A stretch of 64,000 nt of DNA from positions 1-64,000 of the forward strand of contig NZ_BMVM01000010.1 in NCBI RefSeq assembly GCF_014650715.1, in the 5' to 3' direction. The translations under genes and the position numbers were made by a program. Numbering within the stretch: the first letter of the stretch is position 1; each line of letters begins with the position of its first letter. Under the pieces are notes generated by a model. That model was given only the letters and a program-made list of their open reading frames with translations. It had not been told where the DNA came from and ran no database searches. The DNA is from Streptomyces bluensis (GTDB lineage Bacteria > Actinomycetota > Actinomycetes > Streptomycetales > Streptomycetaceae). Below, one piece after another: positions 16,127 to 24,759 of the stretch.

Positions 16127-17379
16127 GAGGTACCGCCCCCCGGTCCGGGCCACAGACCGTCGTCCGTCAGCCCCAGCAGGTCGATGGCGTTGCGCCGGAC
16201 GATCCGGTCGACCACGTCCGGGTCCAGGTGGCCCATCTGGGACTCGCCGACCTGGCGGGACTCGGGCCAGGTGGAGTCGGAGTGGGGGTAGTCGGTCTCG
16301 TACAGCACGTTGCCGACCCCGATGGAGTCCAGGTTGCGCAGCCCGAAGGCGTCGTCGAAGAAACAGCCGTACACGTGCTCGGCGAACAGCTCGGACGGCG
16401 GCCGGTGCACCTTGTCGGCGACACCGCCCCAGCCGCGGTTCTCCTCCCAGACGACGTCCGCGCGCTCCAGGATGTACGGAATCCAGCCGATCTGGCCCTC
16501 GGCGTACATGACCTTCAGGTTCGGGAAGCGTTCGAACTTGCCGCTCATCAGCCAGTCGACCATCGAGAAGCAGCAGTTGGCGAAGGTGATGGTGGAGCCG
16601 ACGGCGGGCGGCGCGTCGGCGGATGTCGACGGCATCTTGCTGCTCGAACCGATGTGCATGGCGATCACGGTGCCGGTCTCGTCGCAGGCGGCGAGGAAGG
16701 GGTCCCAGTCCTCGGTGTGCACGGAGGGCAGGCCGAGATGCGGCGGGATCTCGGAGAACGCGACGGCGCGCACCCCGCGTGCGGCGTTGCGGCGGACCTC
16801 GGCGGCGGCCAGTTCGGCGTCCCAGAGGGGGATGAGGGTGAGCGGGACGAGGCGGCCCTGGGCGTCGGGCCCACACCATTCCTCCACCATCCAGTCGTTG
16901 TAGGCCCGGACCCCGAGCAACCCCAGTTCGCGGTCCTGCGCCTCGGTGAAGGTCTGGCCGCAGAAGCGGGGGAAGGTGGGGAAGCACACGGCCGACTGCA
17001 CGTGGTTGACGTCCATGTCGGCGAGGCGCTGCTTGACGTCGTACGAGCCGGGGCGCATCTGCTCGTAGGTGATGACCTCCAGCCTGATCTCGTCCCGGTC
17101 GAACCCGACGGCGGTGTCGAGGCGGGTGAGGGGCCGGTGCAGGTCCTCGTACACCCACCAGTCGCCGACGGGGCCGTCGTCGCCGGGGGCGCCCATGACC
17201 GGGGCGAACTTCCCGCCCAGGAAGGTCATTTCCCTCAGGGGCGCGCGGACTATACGGGGGCCGATGTCCCGGTACTTCCTCGGCAGGCGGTCCTGCCAGA
17301 CGTTCGGGGGCTCCACCGTGTGGTCGTCGACGGAGATGATCTTCGGGAAGGGGGTGCCCATGGTGTCCATACGGGGCAC
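16123..17379 (-). CDS. Amidohydrolase-family metal-dependent hydrolase (COG2159 type)
   Basis: The protein (418 residues from GTG 17379; ATG 17370 and 17361 are alternatives and no start has a good ribosome site) is a TIM-barrel amidohydrolase of the ACMSD/decarboxylase branch. It shows IISVDDHTVEPPNVW at the N-terminus, the HIG block (VIAMHIGSSSKMPS), and the C-terminal ETDYPHSDSTWPES motif with the metal-binding Asp. Such enzymes hydrolyse or decarboxylate ring-cleavage products. It is the first gene of the amidohydrolase-LLM-SDR operon and has an operator just upstream. Confidence 0.85.
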   Translation of the reverse strand: MPRMDTMGTPFPKIISVDDHTVEPPNVWQDRLPRKYRDIGPRIVRAPLREMTFLGGKFAPVMGAPGDDGPVGDWWVYEDLHRPLTRLDTAVGFDRDEIRLEVITYEQMRPGSYDVKQRLADMDVNHVQSAVCFPTFPRFCGQTFTEAQDRELGLLGVRAYNDWMVEEWCGPDAQGRLVPLTLIPLWDAELAAAEVRRNAARGVRAVAFSEIPPHLGLPSVHTEDWDPFLAACDETGTVIAMHIGSSSKMPSTSADAPPAVGSTITFANCCFSMVDWLMSGKFERFPNLKVMYAEGQIGWIPYILERADVVWEENRGWGGVADKVHRPPSELFAEHVYGCFFDDAFGLRNLDSIGVGNVLYETDYPHSDSTWPESRQVGESQMGHLDPDVVDRIVRRNAIDLLGLTDDGLWPGPGGGTS

Positions 17380-17391
17380 GGTAGCGCTGAT

Positions 17392-17406
17392 CTGACGATG
17401 CGTCAG
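17392..17406. promoter_or_regulatory. Regulon palindrome, perfect (amidohydrolase operon)
   Basis: CTGACGATGCGTCAG: perfect arms CTGAC/GTCAG, and the arms extend to six bases (CTGACG/CGTCAG). It ends 12 bp before the first possible start codon (17379) of the amidohydrolase, a position typical of repressor operators. Confidence 0.75.
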
Positions 17407-17590
17407 CTACCGTGCCGCATGGCCGAACCCCGTCCTGGACGTGACCGGATCACGTACGACCGCACGAGGAGAGGGTGTGTAAACGTTGTGCCGTCCCGTG
17501 TGACGGCCTGTGATCAGTGCCCCCCATGGCTGACGCATCCGCCATGAACAAGGCAAACTGGCCTAGGTGTCAGGAGACCAGGGGGCAGCG

Positions 17591-20500
17591 ATGGACGACG
17601 TTGTACCGCGAGCACCTGAGCAGCGCGGCCCTGAGGACGCACGGCAACCCGCTGCCGAGGCGTCCGCGGCGCTGCGCTTCAGCGTGCTCGGCCCGGTGCG
17701 CGCCTGGCGCGGTGCGCAGCCCCTGCCCACCGGTTCGCCACAGCAGCGCGCCCTGCTGGCTGCCCTGCTGCTGCGCGAGGGCCGTACGGCCACGGCGGGC
17801 GAGCTGATCGACGCGCTGTGGGGCGACGACCCGCCGTCCCAGGCCCTGGCCGCCGTCCGCACCTACGCCTCACGTCTGCGCAAGGTCCTCTCCCCCGGCG
17901 TACTGATCAGCGAGTCGGGCGGCTACGCCATCCGCCTCGCCGACCAGCACACCGGGTCCTCCGGTTCCTCCGACATGAGCGGTTCCCTCGACCTGTCCCT
18001 GGCCCAGGAGCTGGCGGCCGACGCGGAGAAGGCGAGGGCGACCGGAGACCTCTGCCACGCCCGCGCGCTGCTGAACAAGGCGCTGAGCCTGTGGGACGGC
18101 GAGGTCCTGGCGAGCGTCCCGGGCCCGTACGCGGAGACCCAGCGGGCACGGCTGGACGAGTGGCGCCTCCAACTCGTCGAGACCCGCATGGACATGGACC
18201 TCGAACAGGGCTACCACGCGGGGGCGGTCTCGGAGCTCACGGCCCTGACCGCGGCACACCCCCTCCGGGAACGCCTGCGCGAACTGCTCATGCTGGCCCT
18301 GTACCGCAGCGGGCGCCAGGCCGAGGCCCTCGCCGTGTACGCGGACACCCGGCGACTACTGGCGGACGAGCTGGGCGTGGACCCGCGCCCCGGGCTGAAG
18401 GAACTCCAGCAACGCATCCTCCAGGCGGACCCCGCCCTGGCGGAACCCTCGGCCCCGCTGACCCCGGAGCCCGCCGCCGCCCCCGTCCGCCCGGCCCAAC
18501 TCCCCGCCACCGTCCCGGACTTCACCGGCCGGACCTCCTTCGTCTCCGAACTGAGCGAGGTCCTCGCGTCGGCATCGGCGGCCGAGGGCCGCGTCATGGC
18601 CGTGTCCGCGCTGGCGGGCATAGGTGGCGTGGGCAAGACGACGCTGGCGGTCCATGTCGCCCACCAGGCGCGGGGAGCCTTCCCCGACGGACAGCTGTAC
18701 GTGGACCTCCAGGGAGCGGGCACACGGGCCGCGGAACCCGAAACAGTCCTGGGCGCCTTCCTGCGCGCCCTGGGCACCGCCGACGAGGCCATCCCGGACT
18801 CCCTGGAGGAGCGGGCGGCCCTGTACCGCTCGGTCCTGGACGGCCGCCGCGTCCTCGTCCTCCTGGACAACGCCCGGGACGCGGCCCAGGTACGGCCCCT
18901 GCTGCCCGGCACGGAGGGCTGCGCGGCGCTGGTGACCTCCCGGGTACGGATGGTGGACCTGGCCGGGGCGCAGCTGGTCGACCTGGACGTGATGTCCCCC
19001 GAAGAGGCCCTGCAACTGTTTACGAAGATCGTGGGCGAGGAGCGGGTGGCCTCGGAGCGGGAGGCGGCCCTGGACGTGGTCGCGGCGTGTGGTTTCCTCC
19101 CGCTGGCGATCCGCATCGCCGCGTCCCGCCTGGCGGCGCGCCGCACCTGGACGGTCTCGGTGCTCGCGGCGAAGCTGGCGGACGAGCGGCGCAGGCTGGA
19201 CGAGCTCCAGGCCGGGGACCTGGCGGTGAAGGCGACGTTCGAGCTGGGGTACGGGGCGCTGGAGCCACCGCAGGCCCGCGCCTTCCGGCTGCTCGGCCTG
19301 GCCGACGGCCCGGACATCTCGCTGGCGGCGGCCGCGGCCGTACTGGACCTGCCGGTGAGCGAGACCGAGGACTTGCTGGAGTCCCTGGTCGACACCTCCC
19401 TGGTGGAGTCGGCGGCGCCGGGGCGCTACCGCTTCCACGATCTGGTGCGCCTCTACGCGCGTGCCTGCGCGGAGCGGGACGAGCAGCCTCCGGGTGAGCG
19501 GGATGCGGCGTTGTCGCGGTTGCTGGACTTCTATCTGGCTACGGCGGCCGGGGTGTACGCGATCGAACGGCCGGGGGATCGGCTGGTGGACGACCTGGAG
19601 GGGACGGAGTACGGGGGGCTGCGGTTCACCGTCGGTTCCGCGGCCCTGGACTGGCTGTACAGCGAGGCCGCGCCCCTGCTGGCCTGCGTACGGCAGTCGG
19701 CGGGGACGGAGCGGCTGCGGCGGGCGGTGGATCTGCTGTGGGCGTCCAAGGACCTCACCGAGTCGGGCGCCAACTCCCACCAGTACGAGACAACCGCACG
19801 GGCGATGTGCGAGGCCACGCGGGCGTCCGGGGACGCCCGGGCGGAGGGCAGGGCACGGACGGTCCTCACCGACGTCCTCCTGGTGTCCGGCCGCATCGAG
19901 CAGGCGGAGGAGGAGGCGCGGCTCGCCATGGAGCTGGCGGACTCGGCGCAGGACACGACCGCCGCCAGTTGGGGGGCCAACAACCGGGGCCTCATCTGCC
20001 TGCACCAGGGCCGGTACGCGGACGCCAAGCCCTTCTTCGACCAGGCGATCGCGGGTCTGCGGGCGGCCGGCAACCGGCCTTTCGAGGCGACCAGTCTGTG
20101 CAACCTCTCGCGTGCCCACCTGGGCATGGGGAGCATCGCGAAGGCGGTCGAGTTCGCCAAGCGTGGTGTCGCCATCCACGCCGAGTTCGGGCGCACGGTG
20201 CGCCTCGCCAACAGCCACTACGCCGTGGGCATTGCTCTGAACCGGGCCGACCGGCACACAGAGGCGCTCGGTCAGTTCTCCGAAGCCCTGGGCATCCTCA
20301 GCGACCACCGGCAACGGCTCTGGGAGGGCACGACCCACTTCCGTATCGCCGAGGTGCACCTGGCCGCCCGTCGCCCCCCGCAGGCAGCCCAGCACGCCGA
20401 GCAGGCCCTCGCCCTCGGCTGCATCGGCGGCGACCGGATGCGGGGTAACGTCCTGACGCTCCTGGGACGTGCGCTGTCCGTACTGGGTCAGGTGGACCGG

Positions 20501-20602
20501 GCCAGGGCCTGCTGGCGTGACGCGCTGAGCCTTTACGAACAGAACGGGGCCGAGGAGGCCGACGTGGTGCGTGCGCTGCTGACGCCCGCCAAGGCGGCGT
20601 GA
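17591..20602 (+). CDS. AfsR/SARP-type regulator with NB-ARC and TPR domains
   Basis: The ~1003-residue protein starts at ATG 17591, chosen because GGGGG lies six bases upstream; the GTG at 17567 lacks a site. Order of domains: winged-helix OmpR-like DNA-binding domain (residues ~25-120, LRFSVLGPVRAWRG start), bacterial transcriptional activator domain (~130-275, ending LADELGVDPRPGLKELQ), NB-ARC ATPase with a Walker A GIGGVGKTTLAVH near residue 345, and C-terminal TPRs (~720-1000). AfsR family proteins are activators of secondary metabolism or small-peptide genes whose ATPase senses phosphorylation or ligand. The small repeat protein downstream is a candidate target. Confidence 0.88.
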   Translation: MDDVVPRAPEQRGPEDARQPAAEASAALRFSVLGPVRAWRGAQPLPTGSPQQRALLAALLLREGRTATAGELIDALWGDDPPSQALAAVRTYASRLRKVLSPGVLISESGGYAIRLADQHTGSSGSSDMSGSLDLSLAQELAADAEKARATGDLCHARALLNKALSLWDGEVLASVPGPYAETQRARLDEWRLQLVETRMDMDLEQGYHAGAVSELTALTAAHPLRERLRELLMLALYRSGRQAEALAVYADTRRLLADELGVDPRPGLKELQQRILQADPALAEPSAPLTPEPAAAPVRPAQLPATVPDFTGRTSFVSELSEVLASASAAEGRVMAVSALAGIGGVGKTTLAVHVAHQARGAFPDGQLYVDLQGAGTRAAEPETVLGAFLRALGTADEAIPDSLEERAALYRSVLDGRRVLVLLDNARDAAQVRPLLPGTEGCAALVTSRVRMVDLAGAQLVDLDVMSPEEALQLFTKIVGEERVASEREAALDVVAACGFLPLAIRIAASRLAARRTWTVSVLAAKLADERRRLDELQAGDLAVKATFELGYGALEPPQARAFRLLGLADGPDISLAAAAAVLDLPVSETEDLLESLVDTSLVESAAPGRYRFHDLVRLYARACAERDEQPPGERDAALSRLLDFYLATAAGVYAIERPGDRLVDDLEGTEYGGLRFTVGSAALDWLYSEAAPLLACVRQSAGTERLRRAVDLLWASKDLTESGANSHQYETTARAMCEATRASGDARAEGRARTVLTDVLLVSGRIEQAEEEARLAMELADSAQDTTAASWGANNRGLICLHQGRYADAKPFFDQAIAGLRAAGNRPFEATSLCNLSRAHLGMGSIAKAVEFAKRGVAIHAEFGRTVRLANSHYAVGIALNRADRHTEALGQFSEALGILSDHRQRLWEGTTHFRIAEVHLAARRPPQAAQHAEQALALGCIGGDRMRGNVLTLLGRALSVLGQVDRARACWRDALSLYEQNGAEEADVVRALLTPAKAA

Positions 20603-20738
20603 ACGACGCCACTCCCGGCAGTCGGTTGCGGACGTTCAGCATTCGTTTATCTCCACCTGGCACTCTCTTATCTGTCACACCGTCGCGTCGGGGGGCAGGC
20701 GGTCTGATCAGGAGCCCGACCAGTTAAGGTGCGGCTCC

Positions 20739-20784
20739 GAACGCCCGTCCAGCGGCCCTCGGGGGAGCTTCTGGACGGGCGTTC
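20739..20784 (+). promoter_or_regulatory. Long perfect stem-loop in the leader of the small repeat gene
   Basis: GAACGCCCGTCCAG (20739-20752) is matched base for base by CTGGACGGGCGTTC (20771-20784), loop 18 bases. It ends 34 bp before the ATG at 20819 and 136 bp after the upstream stop. There is no U tract, so it may be either the terminator of the regulator gene or a leader structure or operator of the small gene. Confidence 0.5.
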
Positions 20785-20818
20785 CTCACTCGTCACCACA
20801 GCAGAGGAAGTCAAGCGC

Positions 20819-21037
20819 ATGACGGACAAGAAGAAGGACGTGGAGACCGCCCAGGGGGACGTCCAGACCGCGGACGAGAACATCACCACGCTCGACAACC
20901 CGATGCCCACGCCGAAGCCGACGGCGGATCCGGACGTCACCACGCTCGACAACCCGATGCCCACGCCGAAGCCGAACGTCACCACGATGGACAACCCCAT
21001 GCCGGCCCCGCCCGCCCTGAAGCTGGACGGCAAGTAA
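20819..21037 (+). CDS. Small acidic protein with three TTLDNPMPxP repeats
   Basis: The 72-residue protein starts at ATG 20819 with AGAGGAAG upstream. After a charged head (TDKKKDVETAQGDVQTADEN) it has three copies of a repeat: TTLDNPMPTPKP, TTLDNPMPTPKP and TTMDNPMPAPP, then ALKLDGK. It has no signal peptide, cysteine or membrane segment. A hairpin precedes it and a second hairpin follows 22 bp after the stop, so it is its own transcription unit behind an AfsR-like regulator. The repetition resembles precursor peptides or multivalent binding proteins; function unknown. Confidence 0.75.
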   Translation: MTDKKKDVETAQGDVQTADENITTLDNPMPTPKPTADPDVTTLDNPMPTPKPNVTTMDNPMPAPPALKLDGK

Positions 21038-21059
21038 AGACCTTCATCCCAACGGGGAT

Positions 21060-21096
21060 CGGCCGCGGCGGCGCGGAGGGGGAGCCGCCGCGGCCG
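21060..21096 (+). terminator. GC-rich terminator hairpin
   Basis: CGGCCGCGGCGGC (21060-21072) pairs perfectly with GCCGCCGCGGCCG (21084-21096) around an 11-base loop, 22 bp after the small repeat gene. No U tract follows, as is usual in Streptomyces. Confidence 0.6.
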
Positions 21097-21146
21097 AGGC
21101 ATGTCCGTACCCACCCTGGCGCGAGACGCTCCCGCAGGCACTGCTC

Positions 21147-21755
21147 TCAGACGGGTGGCCAGTTTCGCAGCGACGCGTCGGCAACCTGCTGGAGTTCGGA
21201 GCGGGTGGCGCCGCCGGCAGCCTGGACGGCGATGCCGTTTGCCACGGTCATGAGGTATCGGGCGAGCAGTTCCGGGTCCGCGCCCGGAGGCAGATCACCC
21301 TCGTCGACAGCCCGCTGGAACCGGTGGCGGAGGCGGGCGCGGGCGTCGTCGCGCCAGGCGATCAGGGCGTCCTGGGCGACCCGTCCGGAGTCGCCGGAGG
21401 CCAGCGAGCCCTGCACACCCAGGCATCCGGCGGGGCAGTCGGGGCGGGTCGTCGTGCTGACGGAGCCGGCGAGGAACGCTGTGGCCACCTCCCGGGCGCT
21501 CGGCTTCTCCAGCGCGCGGGCCGCATAGGCGGCGGGGCCTTCGGTGTAGCGCTCCAGGGCCTTGCGGAACAACTCCTCCTTGTTGCCGAAGGCCGCGTAC
21601 ATGCTCTTGCGGGTGATGCCCATGGCACTGGTCAGGTCGGTCAGGCTGGCGCCTTCGTAGCCCTGCTCCCAGAAGACCAACATCGCCCGCTCCAGGGCCT
21701 CGTCGGCGTCGAAGCCTCTCGGCCGGCCGATCGGCGCTTTCCGGGTGTTCTCCAC
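21147..21755 (-). CDS. TetR family repressor
   Basis: The 202-residue protein has a TetR DNA-binding head (residues 8-60): GFDADEALERAMLVFWEQGYEG, then SLTDLTSAMGITRKSMYAAF as HTH. The C-terminal region (RVAQDALIAWRDDARARLRHRFQRAVDEGDLP) fits the TetR_C branch common in AcrR-like regulators. It is divergent from an SDR gene, and a 19-bp perfect inverted repeat sits between them, so it very likely represses itself and the SDR. Confidence 0.88.
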   Translation of the reverse strand: MENTRKAPIGRPRGFDADEALERAMLVFWEQGYEGASLTDLTSAMGITRKSMYAAFGNKEELFRKALERYTEGPAAYAARALEKPSAREVATAFLAGSVSTTTRPDCPAGCLGVQGSLASGDSGRVAQDALIAWRDDARARLRHRFQRAVDEGDLPPGADPELLARYLMTVANGIAVQAAGGATRSELQQVADASLRNWPPV

Positions 21756-21774
21756 GGCCCCATCCTATCGGCTC

Positions 21775-21825
21775 GATACCGATCGGTGCAGAAGTGCTAC
21801 GGTTCTTTCTGCACCGATCGGTATC
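21775..21825. promoter_or_regulatory. TetR operator: 19-bp perfect inverted repeat
   Basis: GATACCGATCGGTGCAGAA (21775-21793) and its exact reverse complement (21807-21825) are separated by 13 bp. Each arm contains the palindrome ACCGATCGGT, so this could bind two TetR dimers. It lies 19 bp from the TetR start (21755) and 21 bp from the SDR start (21847). Confidence 0.8.
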
Positions 21826-21846
21826 TAAGTCTCGGAGGTTCAAGCA

Positions 21847-22593
21847 ATGGGACAGCTGGAAGGCAAGACCGCCGTCGTCACCGGCGGGAGCACAGGAATC
21901 GGCCTGGCCACCGCCGCGCGACTGGCGTCCGACGGCGCCCATGTGTTCATCACCGGCCGACGCAAGGACGCGCTCGACAGGGCCGTCGAGTCGATCGGTT
22001 CAGCAGTCACGGCGGTGCCGGGCGACATATCGGAGCCGGCTGACCTGGACCGGCTGTACGACGCGATCCGTGACCGAGGGCGGGGCCTGGACGTGCTCTT
22101 CGCCAACGCGGGTGGGGCCACGCTCGCACCACTGGCGCAGGCCACCGGGGAACAGTTCGACCAGATCTTCGGCATCAACGTCCGGGGCACACTGCTCACC
22201 GTGCAGAAGGCGCTGCCGCTGCTCAACGACGGCGCCTCGGTGATCTTCAACGACTCCATCCGCGCCGACGACGGCCGGGAGAACTTCGGCCTGTACGCGG
22301 CGTCGAAGGCCGCGGTCCGGTCCCTCGCGCGCACCTGGGCCAACGAGTTGAAGGGCAGGGGCATCCGGGTCAACACGGTCGCGCCGGGCGCGATCGACAC
22401 CCCGGGAGTCGACATCGCCATCGGCGAGGAGAACGCGGCCGCCGTCAAGGCGGAACTCGCGGCGGGAGTGCCGATCGGCCGGAGGGGGCGCCCGGAGGAG
22501 GTCGCCGCCGCCGTGGCCTTCCTCGCCTCCGCGGACAGCAGCTTCATGCTCGGCACCACCTTGCACGTCAACGGCGGCGAGAACCAGTTCTGA
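21847..22593 (+). CDS. SDR oxidoreductase under TetR control
   Basis: The 248-residue short-chain dehydrogenase has TGGSTGIGLATA, ITGRRKD (NADP-type Arg), NAGG (LFANAGGATLAPL), the catalytic Ser in FNDSIRADDG and YAASK, and ends in a glycine-rich VNGG motif. A CGGAGG site precedes the ATG. It is divergent from the TetR gene across the shared operator, a common layout for a stress- or drug-inducible reductase. Confidence 0.88.
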   Translation: MGQLEGKTAVVTGGSTGIGLATAARLASDGAHVFITGRRKDALDRAVESIGSAVTAVPGDISEPADLDRLYDAIRDRGRGLDVLFANAGGATLAPLAQATGEQFDQIFGINVRGTLLTVQKALPLLNDGASVIFNDSIRADDGRENFGLYAASKAAVRSLARTWANELKGRGIRVNTVAPGAIDTPGVDIAIGEENAAAVKAELAAGVPIGRRGRPEEVAAAVAFLASADSSFMLGTTLHVNGGENQF

Positions 22594-22690
22594 CCCCACC
22601 ACGCGGAGCCCCGGCCTGTCGCGGGCGAGTCGCCGCCCGCGGCAGTCCGACGGAGCTCGCCTCTGGTGGGCCGGAGCCGACAGGCACCGT

Positions 22691-23615
22691 GGGGGCCGCC
22701 CGCTTCTTGGCCAGTGTCGTGCTTCCGCGACCCGAGTAAAGGGCGCTCCGCTGTCGCTCCGCGTCGCCTTCGGCGATGGCCCTGCGGGCCACCCTTGACT
22801 CGGCTCGCTCCAGCACGGGGAAGAAGCGAGCGGGCAGCCCGGAAAGGCGGGGGCCCAGCGAGTTTGCGCTTGAACTGGGGCGAGAAGTGGACCGAGGCGG
22901 ACGGGCGCGACCGCGTCTCGCATGCACGCCGGGCGGGTTTGGCGGCTCACGGCCGGCGAGAGCGGGGCGCGGCAGCGGACCGGGGGCACGCCGGGCGAGT
23001 TTGGCGGCCAACGGCCGGCGAGAGCGGGGCGCGGCAGCGGACCGGGGGCACGCCGGGCGAGTTTGGCGGCCAACGGCCGGCGAGAGCGGGGCGCGGCAGC
23101 GGACCGAGGGCACGCCGGGCGAGTTTGGCGGCCAACGCCCGTCACCAAGAGGGCCACACCACCCGCCGCACAGCCGCGATCCCGTCCCCAAGGAGCACCC
23201 GCACATCCCCGCAATGGGTAATTGGCAGACTTCGGCCACCCGGAACAGGTAAGGCCAGGAGCGGGCAGTTCGGCGGTGTCTCAAAGCTGCCAATTACCCT
23301 TCCCGACACTACTCGTGAGGCTGGTGTGACTGGGGAGGTGCTCCCGCCCCACCCGCCGTACGCCGCTAAACCCGCCCGGCGTGCATGCGAGACGCGGCCG
23401 CGCCGTCAACTCCGGCCGGCAATGCAGCCCACGGTACGCGCCCACCACCCGGGGCCCCGCCTTTCCCGGGCCGCCCGCTCGCTTCTCACCCGTGCTGGAG
23501 CGGCCCGGGTCAAGGGTGGCCCGCAGGGCCATCGCCGAAGGCGACGCGGAGCGACAGCGGAGCGCCCTTGACGCGGGTCGCGGAAGCACGACACTGGCCA
23601 AGAAGCGGGCGGCCC
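22691..23615. repeat. Large imperfect inverted repeat with internal 62-bp tandem repeat
   Basis: This gene-free block is built around one axis near 23153. Outer arms of ~155 bp (22691-22849 and 23461-23615) are nearly identical in inverted orientation, and inner arms of ~44 bp (22900-22945 and 23364-23406) share the same axis. A separate small hairpin GGGTAATTGGCAG / CTGCCAATTACCC lies at 23216-23299. Open frames here are low complexity and have no family signature. No transposase or target duplication is visible. It fills the whole gap between 22594 and 23703. Confidence 0.7.
22925..23146. repeat. 62-bp tandem repeat, about 3.6 copies
   Basis: Copies start at 22925, 22987, 23049 and 23111, each beginning CACGCCGGGCG and containing GCGAGAGCGGGGCGCGGCAG. 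The period is 62, not a multiple of three, so the block is not selected as protein. Copies 2 and 3 are identical over most of their length, which points to recent amplification. Confidence 0.85.
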
Positions 23616-23703
23616 CCTTCCCGCCCCTCCACCTCCCGGCCCCAGGCCCGGCGTTATCCACAGGGGCGAGCGGAGTCGGCGGCTCCTTCGGCACCCTGGG
23701 GGC

Positions 23704-24759
23704 GTGGAGCGCACGGAGCTGAAGCGGCTGGTCGAATGCGGCGTTCTGCTGACCTCCCGTGCCCTGGATGCCGGGTGGTCCCAGCGGTCGCTCAACCGGG
23801 CGCTCCGTAAGGACGGGTGGACCCAGGTCCGGGCCGGGGTCTGGGTCGAGCCCAGGCGGGAGGTGGACTGGAGGACGCGGTTGTGGGTCGTGCAGGTGCT
23901 GAAGCCGGAGTTGGTCGTCAGTCACCGCGCCGCGGCGGCCCTGTGGCGGATCGAGACGCTGAGCCCGGCACGGGGCGCGGCACGGGGCGCGGCACGGGGC
24001 GCGGCGCTGGGCGTGCCGTTGGAGTTCACCGACCCACGCCTCGGCACCCGGCGGGAGGGCGGGGGCGTACGCGTCCACCGGATCCCTCTCGCTGCCCACG
24101 AGGTCGTGGAGCGGGGCGGCCTGCGGGTCACCGCCGTCAACCGCACGCTCGCCGACCTCCTCCGGGCCGGGCCGAGGGACGAGGCGCTCGTCGCCGTGGA
24201 CTCGGCGCTCTCCCGGCGTACGGTCGGACGGGTGCGGCGGGCTCCCCTCACCACGCCGGCTGCCCTCGCCGCCGCCCTGGACGCTCCCCTTCAAGGCGCG
24301 CTCAGGGCCCGCCGTTGGCTGGAGCTGGCCGACCCGCGCGCCGGATCGCCTGCCGAGACGATCGCCCGCCTCCGGATGCGGGACGCGGGCCTCCGCCCCG
24401 AGAGCCAGGCCGAGTTGCGCACCCCCGACGGGCGACTCCGCTTCCTGGACTTCCTCTTCCGTGCCGAGGGGCTCGCCGTGGAGATCGAGGGCTACGCCTA
24501 CCACGGCACCCGGGAGTCCCACCGCCGGGACGTGGACCGCTTCAACCAGGTCCTCCAGTGCCCGGAGGTCCGTACGCTGTTGCGCTTCACCGCGGAGGAC
24601 GTCTTCCTCCGTCCCGCGAAGATGCTCGCTGAGATCCGCGCGGCTCTCAGCCGTCGCAGAGCTGTCCTCCCGGCTTACGGAGCGAACCCCTCCGCCCTCC
24701 CCCACGTCCCAGTACCGATCCAGACGGACACGGACACAGAGCAACAGGGGGAGACTTGA
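23704..24759 (+). CDS. AbiEi-like antitoxin domain plus DUF559 endonuclease-like domain protein
   Basis: The 351-residue protein starts at GTG 23704. The N-terminal third (LTSRALDAGWSQRSLNRALR, WTQVRAGVWVEP) is the winged-helix seen in AbiEi-type proteins. The C-terminal third (LRFLDFLFRAEGLAVEIEGY, then HRRDVDRFNQVLQ, VRTLLRFTAEDVF) matches the Vsr-like DUF559 nuclease fold, with the D...EIEG pattern as candidate metal site. Such fusions are common in actinobacteria and their function is unproven. An ARGA repeat (residues ~90-100) comes from a 12-bp tandem repeat at 23969-24004. The stop overlaps the next start. Confidence 0.7.
   Translation: MERTELKRLVECGVLLTSRALDAGWSQRSLNRALRKDGWTQVRAGVWVEPRREVDWRTRLWVVQVLKPELVVSHRAAAALWRIETLSPARGAARGAARGAALGVPLEFTDPRLGTRREGGGVRVHRIPLAAHEVVERGGLRVTAVNRTLADLLRAGPRDEALVAVDSALSRRTVGRVRRAPLTTPAALAAALDAPLQGALRARRWLELADPRAGSPAETIARLRMRDAGLRPESQAELRTPDGRLRFLDFLFRAEGLAVEIEGYAYHGTRESHRRDVDRFNQVLQCPEVRTLLRFTAEDVFLRPAKMLAEIRAALSRRRAVLPAYGANPSALPHVPVPIQTDTDTEQQGET

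Noticed and set aside
15167-17158. 663-codon frame suggesting a fusion of amidohydrolase and LLM protein
   Set aside because: The upstream half is a shadow frame of the amidohydrolase. The LLM protein has its own GTG start at 16126 overlapping the amidohydrolase stop.
17460-17500. CCGTC...GACGG dyad near 17490 as an operator
   Set aside because: Short arms in reversed order relative to the regulon motif; in such GC-rich DNA it is not above chance.
22925-23146. CRISPR-like repeat array
   Set aside because: The units are contiguous 62-bp tandem copies without unique spacers, and no cas genes are near.
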